Source: Haloterrigena alkaliphila (GTDB lineage Archaea > Halobacteriota > Halobacteria > Halobacteriales > Natrialbaceae). Taken from it: a stretch of DNA of 64,000 nucleotides. The translations under genes were made by a program, and so were the position numbers. Within the stretch, counting starts at the first letter, position 1, and each line of letters starts with the position of its first letter. The stretch lies in contig NZ_CP071462.1 of NCBI RefSeq assembly GCF_017352155.2, positions 1,054,001-1,118,000 on the forward strand. Direction: 5' to 3'. Below, piece after piece: positions 24,768-32,990 of this stretch. The notes beneath the pieces were generated by a model. That model did not search any database, had not been told where the DNA came from, and was given only the letters and a program-made list of their open reading frames with translations.

Positions 24768-25931
24768 ATGTCATCTCTCTCGTGGCCGCTAATCGTCGGT
24801 CTCGTCGTTCTCTCGATCGGGCTCGCGATTCCGACCGGCGCAGTGGTGCTCAGCGCGAGTGACCCCGTCGAAGCGGATACTCATGTCGAACTCGCTTCTT
24901 CTACGAGTGCTAATGGCCAGTACGCCTCGATCAAAGGCGACCAACTTCAACTCGACCTTAAAGCACTCAACGATCGCGCGGTCACCACCGCCGATGACGT
25001 TTTCACGATCACAGTTACCGACGATGCAGTCCAACGGGTCTGGATCGAAAACGATGTCACGGGCCTCGAGTTCTACGAATCCGACGACCCATCGGCCCGA
25101 ATAACTGAATCCAACCCCCTCGAATCAAGCGCCGGCGAAACAATCGACATCGGCGTCGTCGTCGATACTCACGTCGACCACGCGGACACGGAGACGTTCA
25201 CGATCCACGTTGCCTACGAGGACGGCAATGACTTCGAGCCGCCAACCCCGAAGGGCGTCTCCCTCGAGTCCCTCTCAGTCACCCCGACCACAGTCGAAAC
25301 GGGCGGCTCCGTAACGGTGAACGCGACCTATCGGAACGACGGCCCAGAGACGAAAGAGCTGACTTCCGATCTGACCATCGACGGCACCGTCGTCGACACC
25401 GAACCGATCGAACTCGAGCCCGGCGAGACGAAATCGGTCGTCTTCGGCCGCGAGATGCAGTGGCCCGGCCGGTACGACGTCAGCGTCGACGGGACAGCGA
25501 GCGAACGGGTGACCGTCACGGGGCCGCCGATCGACGTCCTCGAGGCCTCGGTCACTGACACGGCGCTCACGGCCGGCGAGACGGGAACGATCGAGGCGAC
25601 CGTCAGCAATCCCACGGGGACGGCCGTCACCCGAACTCTCGAGCTGGCCGTCGACGGGGTCGTCGTCGACACCCGAACGGTTCGGCTCGAGCCCAACGGA
25701 ACGACGACGGTGGCGTTCGAGCACACCTTTGGTGAGGCGGGGACGTACGAGGTCTCGGTCAGCGGCGTCGAGGCGGGCACGGTCACTGTCTCCGAACCAG
25801 GTCCGTACCTGCTCCAAGACCGCGAGCTCTCGGCGGCGACGACGGCCGCGCTCGCGCCGCCGCTGGCGACGGGACTGCTGTTCCTGGGCGCCGCGGCGAA
25901 CCGCCGCTGGTCGTTCCTCCCGAGCCGATGA
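24768..25931 (+). CDS. Membrane-anchored surface protein: TasA-like domain plus CARDB-like repeats
   Basis: The 387-residue protein has a signal segment (LIVGLVVLSIGLAIPTGAVVL). A domain similar to the preceding protein follows (DQLQLDLKALNDRAVTTADDVFTITV, residues about 55-150). Two CARDB/Ig-like modules follow, containing VNATYRNDGPETKEL...ELEPGETKSVVF and ATVSNPTGTAVTR...RLEPNGTTTVAFE (about 165-335). A C-terminal membrane helix with a basic tail (AATTAALAPPLATGLLFLGAAANRRW) ends the protein. The gap to the upstream gene is only 41 nt. The layout suggests a cell-bound base or adaptor for the smaller exported paralogue. Confidence 0.75.
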   Translation: MSSLSWPLIVGLVVLSIGLAIPTGAVVLSASDPVEADTHVELASSTSANGQYASIKGDQLQLDLKALNDRAVTTADDVFTITVTDDAVQRVWIENDVTGLEFYESDDPSARITESNPLESSAGETIDIGVVVDTHVDHADTETFTIHVAYEDGNDFEPPTPKGVSLESLSVTPTTVETGGSVTVNATYRNDGPETKELTSDLTIDGTVVDTEPIELEPGETKSVVFGREMQWPGRYDVSVDGTASERVTVTGPPIDVLEASVTDTALTAGETGTIEATVSNPTGTAVTRTLELAVDGVVVDTRTVRLEPNGTTTVAFEHTFGEAGTYEVSVSGVEAGTVTVSEPGPYLLQDRELSAATTAALAPPLATGLLFLGAAANRRWSFLPSR

Positions 25932-26007
25932 CAGGCTCGAAGCGTCGTTCCCGGCTCGCGGGGCCTTTATGGTGATCGAATCCAAACAGGTGTCCGAACC
26001 AATCAGT

Positions 26008-26014
26008 AAATAAA
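26008..26014 (+). promoter_or_regulatory. TATA-like box of the signal peptidase gene
   Basis: AAATAAA is centred about 29 nt before ATG 26040, fitting a leaderless transcript. This suggests the peptidase can be expressed separately from the upstream surface-protein genes. Confidence 0.5.
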
Positions 26015-26039
26015 CCATGAAATTCCTCGAGGCGCAACG

Positions 26040-27209
26040 ATGACGGAGGCGACGCTTCTCAAGCGAGCCCTGGGACTGGGCGTCGCCCTCGTCGTCGTCC
26101 TGTTGCTGGTCGGCCAACTCCTCGGACAGCCGATCCTGCTGGGCTACGTCGCGACCGGGAGCATGGAACCCGCCCTCGAGGCCGGCGACGGCTTCGTCGC
26201 GATTCCGAGCGTCGCGGCCGGGGAGGTCGAGGAGGGTGACGTCGTCGTCTTCGAGGCTCGAGAACTCCACGGCGGCGGGCTGACGACCCACCGCGTGGTC
26301 GGGGAGACCGACGAGGGGTACGTCACCAAGGGCGACGCGAACCCGTTCACGGACCAGGACGGCGGCGAGCCACACGTCACGAAGGGCCAGATCGTCGCGA
26401 CGGCCCTACAGGTGAACGGCGACGTGGTGACGATCCCCGGCCTCGGAACGGCCGTTATGGGAATTCAGAGCGTCGCGAAGTCGGCCTACGGGACGATTGC
26501 GCCGGTCTTCGGCCTCACGACCACCGCGGGTTCGGAGGGGATCGGTGCGTTGCTGGTCGCCCTCGGCGTCGCGCTGCTCGGATTCGGCGCACTGCTCGAG
26601 CGGGTCGGACCTGGGCGACGCGAGACGCATCGCTCGCGCTCCCGCGAAAACGTGATCGCGTTCTGGACCGCGCTGGGGTTGGTCCTGCTCGTGTTCGTGA
26701 CGTTCGCGACTGCAGCGATGGTGATCCCGTCCGGGACGACCGAGTACGGACTCGTGAGTACGAACTCGCCGACCGACGATCCGCAGGTACTCGCGCCCGG
26801 CGAGACGGGCGAACTCGAGCGAACCGTCGACAACACGGGCTATCTCCCGATCGTGACCGTCCACGAGGTCAGGAGCAACAACGTCGCGGTCGAACCCGGG
26901 TCCCAGACCGTCGGCATCCGCTCGAGCGGAACCGCGACGGTCTCGCTCACGGCCCCCGAAGCGACCGGCGAGTACACGCGACACGTCGGCGAGTATCGGT
27001 ATCTCACCGTGCTCCCGCCGTCGGTACTCGTCTCGCTCCACGGGCTCCACCCGCTCGCCGCGATTGCCGCCGTAAACGGTGTCATCGTCGGTCTCGCCGT
27101 CGCGATCGTGCTGCTCGTCTTCGGTCACACCGATCTCCGATTTCGCTCCGCGGGCGATCACGTCCCGCTGTCGACGCGTCTCGAGCGAAAGCTCCGAAAG
27201 TGGCGGTAG
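26040..27209 (+). CDS. Signal peptidase I with an added C-terminal ectodomain
   Basis: The 389-residue protein starts with a membrane helix (LGLGVALVVVLLLVGQLLG). The archaeal/ER-type catalytic core follows: Ser41 in GYVATGSMEPAL, His84 in LTTHRVVG, and Asp99/Asp105 in TKGDANPFTDQD (Ser-His type, no Lys). After about residue 155 it continues with two membrane segments, an Ig-like ectodomain (LAPGETGELERTVDNTGYLPIVTVHEV...GIRSSGTATVSL) and a last membrane helix. Ordinary archaeal signal peptidases stop near residue 200. Position next to the TasA-like genes suggests a dedicated SipW-like processing enzyme. Confidence 0.88.
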   Translation: MTEATLLKRALGLGVALVVVLLLVGQLLGQPILLGYVATGSMEPALEAGDGFVAIPSVAAGEVEEGDVVVFEARELHGGGLTTHRVVGETDEGYVTKGDANPFTDQDGGEPHVTKGQIVATALQVNGDVVTIPGLGTAVMGIQSVAKSAYGTIAPVFGLTTTAGSEGIGALLVALGVALLGFGALLERVGPGRRETHRSRSRENVIAFWTALGLVLLVFVTFATAAMVIPSGTTEYGLVSTNSPTDDPQVLAPGETGELERTVDNTGYLPIVTVHEVRSNNVAVEPGSQTVGIRSSGTATVSLTAPEATGEYTRHVGEYRYLTVLPPSVLVSLHGLHPLAAIAAVNGVIVGLAVAIVLLVFGHTDLRFRSAGDHVPLSTRLERKLRKWR

Positions 27210-27236
27210 TCAAGGAGTCGCAGACGGCCGGTATCG

Positions 27237-27242
27237 TTATAA
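27237..27242 (+). promoter_or_regulatory. TATA-like box before a short leader frame
   Basis: TTATAA is centred 27-28 nt upstream of the ATG at 27267. The transcript would then begin at or next to that ATG, upstream of the DUF5305 gene. Confidence 0.55.
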
Positions 27243-27266
27243 TGGTCGAAAACCCTGAACGTAGAT

Positions 27267-27371
27267 ATGCGTCTCCTGCGACCGATCCGCGGTCCCGGAT
27301 CGGTTCGGGACCACTGGGGGTTCGTGGCCGCGTTGAGTGGCCAGTCGGGGTGTCCTGATCGTGATCGATAA
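27267..27371 (+). CDS. Possible 34-residue leader peptide overlapping the DUF5305 start
   Basis: ATG at 27267 opens a 34-codon frame (MRLLRPIRGPGSVRDHWGF...) ending TAA at 27369-27371. It is basic and Arg-rich, unlike normal haloarchaeal proteins, which weakens the case for a stable product. Two facts support translation. A TATA box lies at leaderless distance from this ATG. Its stop overlaps GTG 27361, the preferred start of the DUF5305 gene. It may only couple or tune translation. Confidence 0.35.
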   Translation: MRLLRPIRGPGSVRDHWGFVAALSGQSGCPDRDR

Positions 27372-28533
27372 TCCGCGTCTCGAGTTGATACTCGCCGAAT
27401 ACGGCCGCCCGGTCGTGATCGCGCTGATCGCGATCGGCGCCGTCGCGTTCCTCGCGTCGGGGTGGGCGGTCGCCAACCCGACGACGTCGACGACGCCACA
27501 GTACGCCGACGAACGCGTCGCCAGCGACGTCGACACGAGCGCGGTCGTCGTGAATAACGGAACGCTGTGGAACGAGGGCGACCGACTCGAGAACAGCGGG
27601 GTCTACATGCTCAACGCCTCGCCGGAACTGACCCTCGAACCGACGACCCGGCTGGTCAACGGGACCGGCGGGACGCCGATCGACGGAACGGTCACCCACG
27701 AGATCGTGCTTCGGTTCGAGGCGACGCGAGACGGCGAGGTGTTCTGGAACGAGACGCACTCCGAAGGCGTCATCTCGCCGACCGTCCGCGACGGCGTCGC
27801 GACGTCGGAAGCGACCATCGACGTCGAATCCTACCGCGAGCGCCAGACGGAACTCGAGAGCGCTATCTCCGGCGTCGGTTCGGTCGACCTCCGAGTCACG
27901 CTTCACGTCGAGTACGAGACGGGGGCGAGTCAGGGGACACAGCAGGCGTCGACGACGCTTCACGTGACCGACGACGCGTACTGGCTGGAGGGGCCGCTGT
28001 CGGCGACGGACGAGAACACCTATCAGACGGGGACGGACCGAACGACCGAATCGCGGAACCTCACGGCTATCGGCGGCCTCTCCCTGCTCGGGACGCTCTC
28101 GCTCGCGGGCGCCGTCGTCGCCCGTCGATCCTCCATCGACGAGGAGGCCGCCAGAAGAGCGGTCCACGAACGGCGGTACGCAGAGTGGATCTCGCGCGGG
28201 TCGATCCCGATGTGGATCGGCGACTACCACGTCTCGCTGGACACCCTCGAGGACGTCGTCGACGTCGCGATCGACACGAACGAGCGCGTCGTCCACGACA
28301 CGCAACGTGGCCTGTTCGCGGTCGTCAACGACGGCGTCGTCTACTACTACAGCGACCGCGGACTCTGGGAGGAGACCGCCTGGCCGGAGATGGATCTGGA
28401 GGGCCAGCCCGCGGCCGTCGACGCCGACCAGCCGCTGTCGACGGACGACCTCGAGCTCGAGGGCAGCGACGAGTTCGCCGACCCCGACGACGAGGGGTTC
28501 GACGACGACGAGGACGTCTGGCAGAAACTGTAG
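27361..28533 (+). CDS. DUF5305 membrane protein
   Basis: From GTG 27361 the 390-residue protein begins MIDNPRLELILAEYGRP, then a membrane helix (VIALIAIGAVAFLASGWAVA). An extracellular beta-rich domain follows (DTSAVVVNNGTLWNEGDRLE...LHVEYET, to about residue 215), then a second helix (GGLSLLGTLSLAGAVVA) and a cytoplasmic domain with EWISRGSIP and an acidic tail (FADPDDEGFDDDEDVW). This is the DUF5305 layout. The family often travels with SipW-like signal peptidases in archaea, matching the neighbour here. A GTG at 27337 is an alternative start. Confidence 0.85.
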   Translation: MIDNPRLELILAEYGRPVVIALIAIGAVAFLASGWAVANPTTSTTPQYADERVASDVDTSAVVVNNGTLWNEGDRLENSGVYMLNASPELTLEPTTRLVNGTGGTPIDGTVTHEIVLRFEATRDGEVFWNETHSEGVISPTVRDGVATSEATIDVESYRERQTELESAISGVGSVDLRVTLHVEYETGASQGTQQASTTLHVTDDAYWLEGPLSATDENTYQTGTDRTTESRNLTAIGGLSLLGTLSLAGAVVARRSSIDEEAARRAVHERRYAEWISRGSIPMWIGDYHVSLDTLEDVVDVAIDTNERVVHDTQRGLFAVVNDGVVYYYSDRGLWEETAWPEMDLEGQPAAVDADQPLSTDDLELEGSDEFADPDDEGFDDDEDVWQKL

Positions 28534-28745
28534 CGTGGGTCGCGAGTGAGTTGCGAGTGCGTCGCGGTCGATCGGGGCCTCGCCGCGGTGAATGCGGTCG
28601 CGTTCGACTCGGTTCCCGCGGATTTCGCGGAAAGCTGACTCTCGAGTCAGATATCGATATCGGAGAGTACGAGCCGTATCACCCCACTTTACTACCGCGA
28701 GTCTATCGTAATATTTGATGACGCGGATCCCTCGTAAGGCTCAAC

Positions 28746-28752
28746 TTTTATA
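28746..28752 (+). promoter_or_regulatory. TATA-like box of the HTH regulator
   Basis: TTTTATA is centred about 29 nt before ATG 28778, fitting a leaderless transcript. It supports that start codon over an in-frame ATG at 28715, which lies upstream of the box. Confidence 0.6.
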
Positions 28753-28777
28753 CTCCTGGGGGTTTTCGATTCGTAGT

Positions 28778-29071
28778 ATGGCAGAGACTGACGGGGAGGA
28801 CATCGAAGATTTGCCACCGAGCGCCAAACTGGTTTTCAAGGTTCTCGAGTACGACGGGCCGCTGACGCAGAAACAGATCGTCGAGGAATCGATGCTGTCT
28901 GCCCGGACCGTCCGCTACGCGCTCGAGCGACTCGAGGAGATCGGCATCGTCGACGAGGACATCTACTTTGCGGACGCTCGCCAGAGCCTCTATCGGCTCG
29001 AGGAGCCGATGGCGGCCGACGGGAACGGCGTCGAGGAGTCGCCGAAAAAGGACGCCTGCTGCGCGGAGTAG
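28778..29071 (+). CDS. Winged-helix transcriptional regulator (MarR/TrmB-like)
   Basis: The 97-residue protein is essentially one winged-helix DNA-binding domain: LPPSAKLVFKVLEYDGPLTQKQIVEESMLSARTVRYALERLEEIGIVDE, then a wing (YFADARQSLYRLEE). The C-terminus ends with a vicinal cysteine pair (DACCAE), which could respond to metal or redox state. ATG at 28778 sits at leaderless distance from a TATA box. Its targets are unknown. It borders the surface-protein island but points away from it. Confidence 0.87.
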   Translation: MAETDGEDIEDLPPSAKLVFKVLEYDGPLTQKQIVEESMLSARTVRYALERLEEIGIVDEDIYFADARQSLYRLEEPMAADGNGVEESPKKDACCAE

Positions 29072-29120
29072 CCGGCCGGAAAGCGGGAGGATTATTTTCA
29101 CGCGGTCACCGTCCTCGAGC

Positions 29121-29534
29121 ATGGACAAGGAGACGTTGCCGCGGTGGGGCTGGCTGCTCGTGGGGCTGTTCGCGATGGGAATCGTCGCGAGCCTGCTCAA
29201 CGCGACCGTGATCGGCCCGGCCGGCGTGCCCGAGCAGTTTCAGGTGATCACCGTGATCACCGCGATGGCCCCGGTGTTGATCTACGTCGGGATCTGGTAC
29301 GACGAGGACCGCCAGCGGTACTGGGAGCACAGCCGCGAGCACGTCGTCGGCGACCTGCTGTTTATCGTCGCCGGCGCGGCGACCGGGTCGGCTATCGCGC
29401 TCGTCGCCATCGTCGGCGTCGGCCTTCCACGGTTCGTCCAGGATATCGCCGCCATGGCCGCCGGATTCATGCTCTCGTGGGGGCTGTTCTGGTGGCGCAA
29501 CACCGACCTCTACCGAGAGATGGGCGAGCGCTGA
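29121..29534 (+). CDS. Four-helix membrane protein, function unknown
   Basis: The 137-residue protein has four predicted membrane segments: WGWLLVGLFAMGIVASLL, VITVITAMAPVLIYVGIW, DLLFIVAGAATGSAIALVAIV and FVQDIAAMAAGFMLSWGLFW. A charged YDEDRQRYWEHSREHV loop lies between segments two and three. It begins 50 nt after the HTH gene and may share its transcript. I recognise no catalytic or transport motif. Confidence 0.8.
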   Translation: MDKETLPRWGWLLVGLFAMGIVASLLNATVIGPAGVPEQFQVITVITAMAPVLIYVGIWYDEDRQRYWEHSREHVVGDLLFIVAGAATGSAIALVAIVGVGLPRFVQDIAAMAAGFMLSWGLFWWRNTDLYREMGER

Positions 29535-29831
29535 CCGTCCGCGTCGAGCGAGTCGGCGTCCCGGATGGAGCGCTCGGCGTCCGGTCACTCGCCGCCGTCG
29601 CGCCCGGCGATCCCCGGCGTCTGCGGCATCGTTCGCTTGTGTTCGGTTTCGGCACACAGCCACGCGAGCGACCGCGCCGTCTCGCGGTCGACGTCCTGTT
29701 CGCGTTCGTCTCCACGGTCCTGTTTCTCGCCACCACCGTCGGTATCGCGCTCCCGTGAGACACCTGAATCTCACTCACGCAAAAATCTCCCAAAAAGAGC
29801 CGCTCACTCACTCCGTTCGTTCGCGGTACGA
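29535..29831. other. Intergenic region with a copy of the PIN-ATPase gene tail
   Basis: About 300 nt between two convergent genes. Positions 29742-29772 repeat, with a few changes, 29892-29922 inside the PIN-ATPase 3' end (minus-strand sense: ATTCAGGTGTCTC...GGGAGCGC). A minus-strand frame at 29585-29772 has acidic, haloarchaeal-like composition (DRGDEREQDVDRETARSLAW) but lacks a start codon. It may be a gene remnant. Confidence 0.45.
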
Positions 29832-31721
29832 CTACGACGGGACGACCGTCACTGGATCCTTCCGGTCGATCGCTTGCTCCAACTCGTCGGCGATTGCGCT
29901 CCCTCGAGACACCTGAATTTCGCCGCCGCGACTCACCGTCGCGGTGAAGAGATACTCGCCGCCGGCCTGGACCTCGACGGTCTCGCCGTGGTTGCCGTCG
30001 ACGGGGATGACGATGTGTCGCGAGGTGATCTCGGGGGTGACCATCTGGCCCGCGGGGCTCTGGCCGCCACCGCCTGCGGCGGCGCCGGCACCGTCCGCGC
30101 TGGCGCTGCCGCCACCGCCCGCGCCGTAGTTGGGGTTCTCGTCGTGGGTCCGGACGTCGATGTCGATCCCTAGGCGATTCTCGACGTCCGTGATCCGGCC
30201 GCCGCCCTTGCCGATGACGCTCGAGATGTCGTCGTCCTCGACGTAGACGACCGCCTTGTCCTGGCTCTTGAGTTCGACGTCGACGTAGCCGCGGGCGATC
30301 GAGCGGATCTCGCGTTCGATCTCCTGCTTGGCGATGCGGTCGACGCCGGACTCGTTGGCGGGGCCGCCGTCCTCGTCCTTCAGGGGAACGGTGACGACCT
30401 GCCTGTTGAAGGTGTAGATCTCGTACTCGGGTTCGCCCGTCTCGAAGTTGGTGACCTGAATGACGGGGCGGGCGAGGTCCTCCTCGGTGAGTCCGGCGGG
30501 GACCTTGACCTCGGTCTTCACGTCGTAGACCGTCTCGACTTCACCGGCCTCGATGTAGACGACGGTGTCGACGACCTGCGGGATCATCCCGAGTTCGACG
30601 CGGCCGACGAGGCGCTGGAGGGCGTCGATCGGTCGGGTCGCGTGGACGACGCCGATCATGCCGACGCCCGCGAGTCGCATGTCCGCGAAGACCTCGAAGT
30701 CGTCGGTCTTGCGGACCTCGTCGTAGATCGTGTAGTCGGGCCGGACCATCAGCAGGGCGTCGGCCGTCTTGGCCATCTGCCCGCCCAGTTCGGTGTACTG
30801 GGTGATGTCGGGGCCGACCTGCAGGTCCCGCGGTTTCTCCATCGTCTTGACCGCGTAGTCGTGATCCGAGATGAACCGGGCGACCGCCTGCGCGAACGTC
30901 GACTTCCCCGCTCCGGGGGCGCCCGATATGAGGACGCCGCGCTGGCGCTCGAGCAGCCGGTCTTTCAACTCGTCGGCGTTCTCATAGTCCTCGATGTCGG
31001 TCTGGGCGATCGGCCGGACGGCGGTGATCTCGATGCCGTCGGAAAACGGCGGCCGACCGACGGCGATCCGGTAGTCGCGGAACTGGACGATCTTCATCCC
31101 CGGCTCCGAGAGCTCGAGGAAGCCCTCGGGCGACTCCTTGGCGGCGTCGACGACCTCGCGGGCGTACTCGTCCATCGTCGCCTCCTCGAGCGGTTCGTCG
31201 GCGATTCGCTCGTAGCGCATCGCGCCGAGTTCGCCGCGTTTGGCCTTCGGGACGGCACCGGTCTTGAGGTGGACGCTCATCGTCCGGTCGTCGAAGTAGT
31301 TCTCGACGGTGAGCGTCTCCACCTCGCGGGTCTCCGGGGAGACGTGCTGGACGTCGAGCCCCTTCGCCCGAGCCACTTCGGCCTGCACGACGTCGCTGGT
31401 CAGGAAGGTGGCGCCGAGATCCTCCGCGATGTCCCGGATGAGGGCGTCGATCTCGCCCTCGGAGGCGTGGCCCCGCTCGATGGCGTTGGGTCGCTCGCCG
31501 ACGTACTCGAGGTCGACGACGCCCTCGTCGGCGAGGTCGGCGAGACGCTGGAGTTCCTCCAGGCCGTCCCACCCGGTATCGATCCCGTCGTTGGCCTGCG
31601 CTTCGAGTTCCGCGACGACGGCTTCCGGCACCGAAATCGTCGCTCCCTCGAACTGCCCGTCGTCTATCGTCGCCGAGACGCGGCCGTCGATGACCACGCT
31701 CGTATCCGGCACGACGTTCAT
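29832..31721 (-). CDS. PIN domain - secretion-type ATPase - KH domain protein
   Basis: The 629-residue protein has three parts. An N-terminal PIN nuclease domain (VPDTSVVIDGRVS, acidic Asp and Glu residues to about 140) comes first. A type II/IV secretion-like ATPase follows, with Walker A ISGAPGAGKSTFAQ (about residue 270) and TIYDEVRKTDDF. A C-terminal KH RNA-binding domain carries VIGKGGGRITDVENR (about 500-530). A glycine-rich linker (NYGAGGGGSASADGAG) precedes a beta-rich tail. This PINc/VapC ATPase family is conserved in archaea. It probably acts in RNA processing; the exact role is unknown. Confidence 0.93.
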   Translation of the reverse strand: MNVVPDTSVVIDGRVSATIDDGQFEGATISVPEAVVAELEAQANDGIDTGWDGLEELQRLADLADEGVVDLEYVGERPNAIERGHASEGEIDALIRDIAEDLGATFLTSDVVQAEVARAKGLDVQHVSPETREVETLTVENYFDDRTMSVHLKTGAVPKAKRGELGAMRYERIADEPLEEATMDEYAREVVDAAKESPEGFLELSEPGMKIVQFRDYRIAVGRPPFSDGIEITAVRPIAQTDIEDYENADELKDRLLERQRGVLISGAPGAGKSTFAQAVARFISDHDYAVKTMEKPRDLQVGPDITQYTELGGQMAKTADALLMVRPDYTIYDEVRKTDDFEVFADMRLAGVGMIGVVHATRPIDALQRLVGRVELGMIPQVVDTVVYIEAGEVETVYDVKTEVKVPAGLTEEDLARPVIQVTNFETGEPEYEIYTFNRQVVTVPLKDEDGGPANESGVDRIAKQEIEREIRSIARGYVDVELKSQDKAVVYVEDDDISSVIGKGGGRITDVENRLGIDIDVRTHDENPNYGAGGGGSASADGAGAAAGGGGQSPAGQMVTPEITSRHIVIPVDGNHGETVEVQAGGEYLFTATVSRGGEIQVSRGSAIADELEQAIDRKDPVTVVPS

Positions 31722-31860
31722 ACGCTATCTGGTCGACGGACGCCTATAAGGGTGTTCCACCGGCGAGCGCACACGTACGGCCTCGAGAGACGGCGGCAGA
31801 GGCACTCGCCACGTAACGGATCACGATGGACACAACACGCCGGACCCCGTAGTCGACTGC

Positions 31861-32949
31861 ATGACCGTCCGCGAGTTGACCCGCGAACTCGTCTCGATCC
31901 CGAGCCACGAAAACGAGACGGCCGCGGGGAACGACATCGAGGAGTGGCTGCGCCGCGAGACCGACGCTGACGTGACGCGAGACGACGCCGGTAACGTGCT
32001 CGCCCGGAAGGGGACCGGCGACGAGACGCTCGCCCTCGTGGGCCACCACGACGTCGTCGACCCGACCGCGTCGCAGGTGCGGCGGGCCGACGACGGCGCG
32101 GTCGAGTACGTCCTCGAGGAGCGCGACGGCCGACTCTACGGCCGCGGGGCGGCCGACATGAAGGGCGCGGTCGCGGCCGCGATGCTGGCTTTCCGCGATG
32201 CGGATCCGGCCGGCGAACTCGTTTTCGCGAGTTTCGTCGGCGAGGAGGTCGGCGGCGTCGGCGCGCGCCACGCCATCGAGCGCGGCTTCGACCCCGACTA
32301 CGCCGTCGTCGGCGAGGGCTCGACGGGGTACTCGAGTCCGGGCGTCACCGACGTCGCGGTCGCCCACAAGGGCCGGCGGGGGAGCACGATCACCGCCCGC
32401 GGGACCGCCGCCCACGCCAGCGAGGTCGACGCCGGCGAGAACGCCATCTACCGCGCGACCGACGCCGTCGACTGCGTGCGAGACCTCGAGCCCCCCTCGG
32501 TGGAGGCGGCGGGCGAACGCCTCGAGGGCAGCCTCGTCGTCACCGAAATCGAGGGCGGGACGGCGATGAACGTCGTCCCCGACCGCTGCGAACTGACCGT
32601 CGACGAGCGGACAGTACCCGGCGAACGGGCCGAACTCGAGCGCGTCGAGAACCTCGAGGGCGTCGAGTGGACCGTCGACCAGGATCTGCCGCCGATGCGC
32701 TGCGACGACGAGGCGTTCGCCGAGACGGTGCTCGAAGCCGCGGCGAGCGCCCAGTCAGGGACGCCGGAACTCGTGACGAAGCCCCACGCGACCGACGCGG
32801 GGTGGCTCGCCGAAGCCGGGACGGAGTGCGTGATCTGTGGCGCCGCCGAACCCGGCGAGGCACACACCGAAGACGAAAGCGTCTCGCTCGAGGTGCTCGA
32901 GCGGTGTCGGGAGACCTACCAGCGGGTAGCGGAGTCGTGGCCGGCGTAG
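31861..32949 (+). CDS. M20-family deacylase (ArgE/LysK-like)
   Basis: The 362-residue metallohydrolase has VGHHDVVDP (zinc His and Asp), GRGAADMKGAVAA (bridging Asp), SFVGEEVGGVGAR (catalytic Glu-Glu), EGSTGYSSPGV and the C-terminal HTEDESV (zinc His). The lid domain contains GTAAHASEVDAGENAIYRA. This matches acetylornithine/LysW-lysine deacetylase relatives. In haloarchaea, LysW-dependent ArgE/LysK acts in arginine or lysine synthesis, but no other such genes lie here, so the substrate is open. Confidence 0.88.
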   Translation: MTVRELTRELVSIPSHENETAAGNDIEEWLRRETDADVTRDDAGNVLARKGTGDETLALVGHHDVVDPTASQVRRADDGAVEYVLEERDGRLYGRGAADMKGAVAAAMLAFRDADPAGELVFASFVGEEVGGVGARHAIERGFDPDYAVVGEGSTGYSSPGVTDVAVAHKGRRGSTITARGTAAHASEVDAGENAIYRATDAVDCVRDLEPPSVEAAGERLEGSLVVTEIEGGTAMNVVPDRCELTVDERTVPGERAELERVENLEGVEWTVDQDLPPMRCDDEAFAETVLEAAASAQSGTPELVTKPHATDAGWLAEAGTECVICGAAEPGEAHTEDESVSLEVLERCRETYQRVAESWPA

Positions 32950-32990
32950 GAGTCGTTCACTTCGCCGCGTTGCTCGCATCAGCGCGTTGC

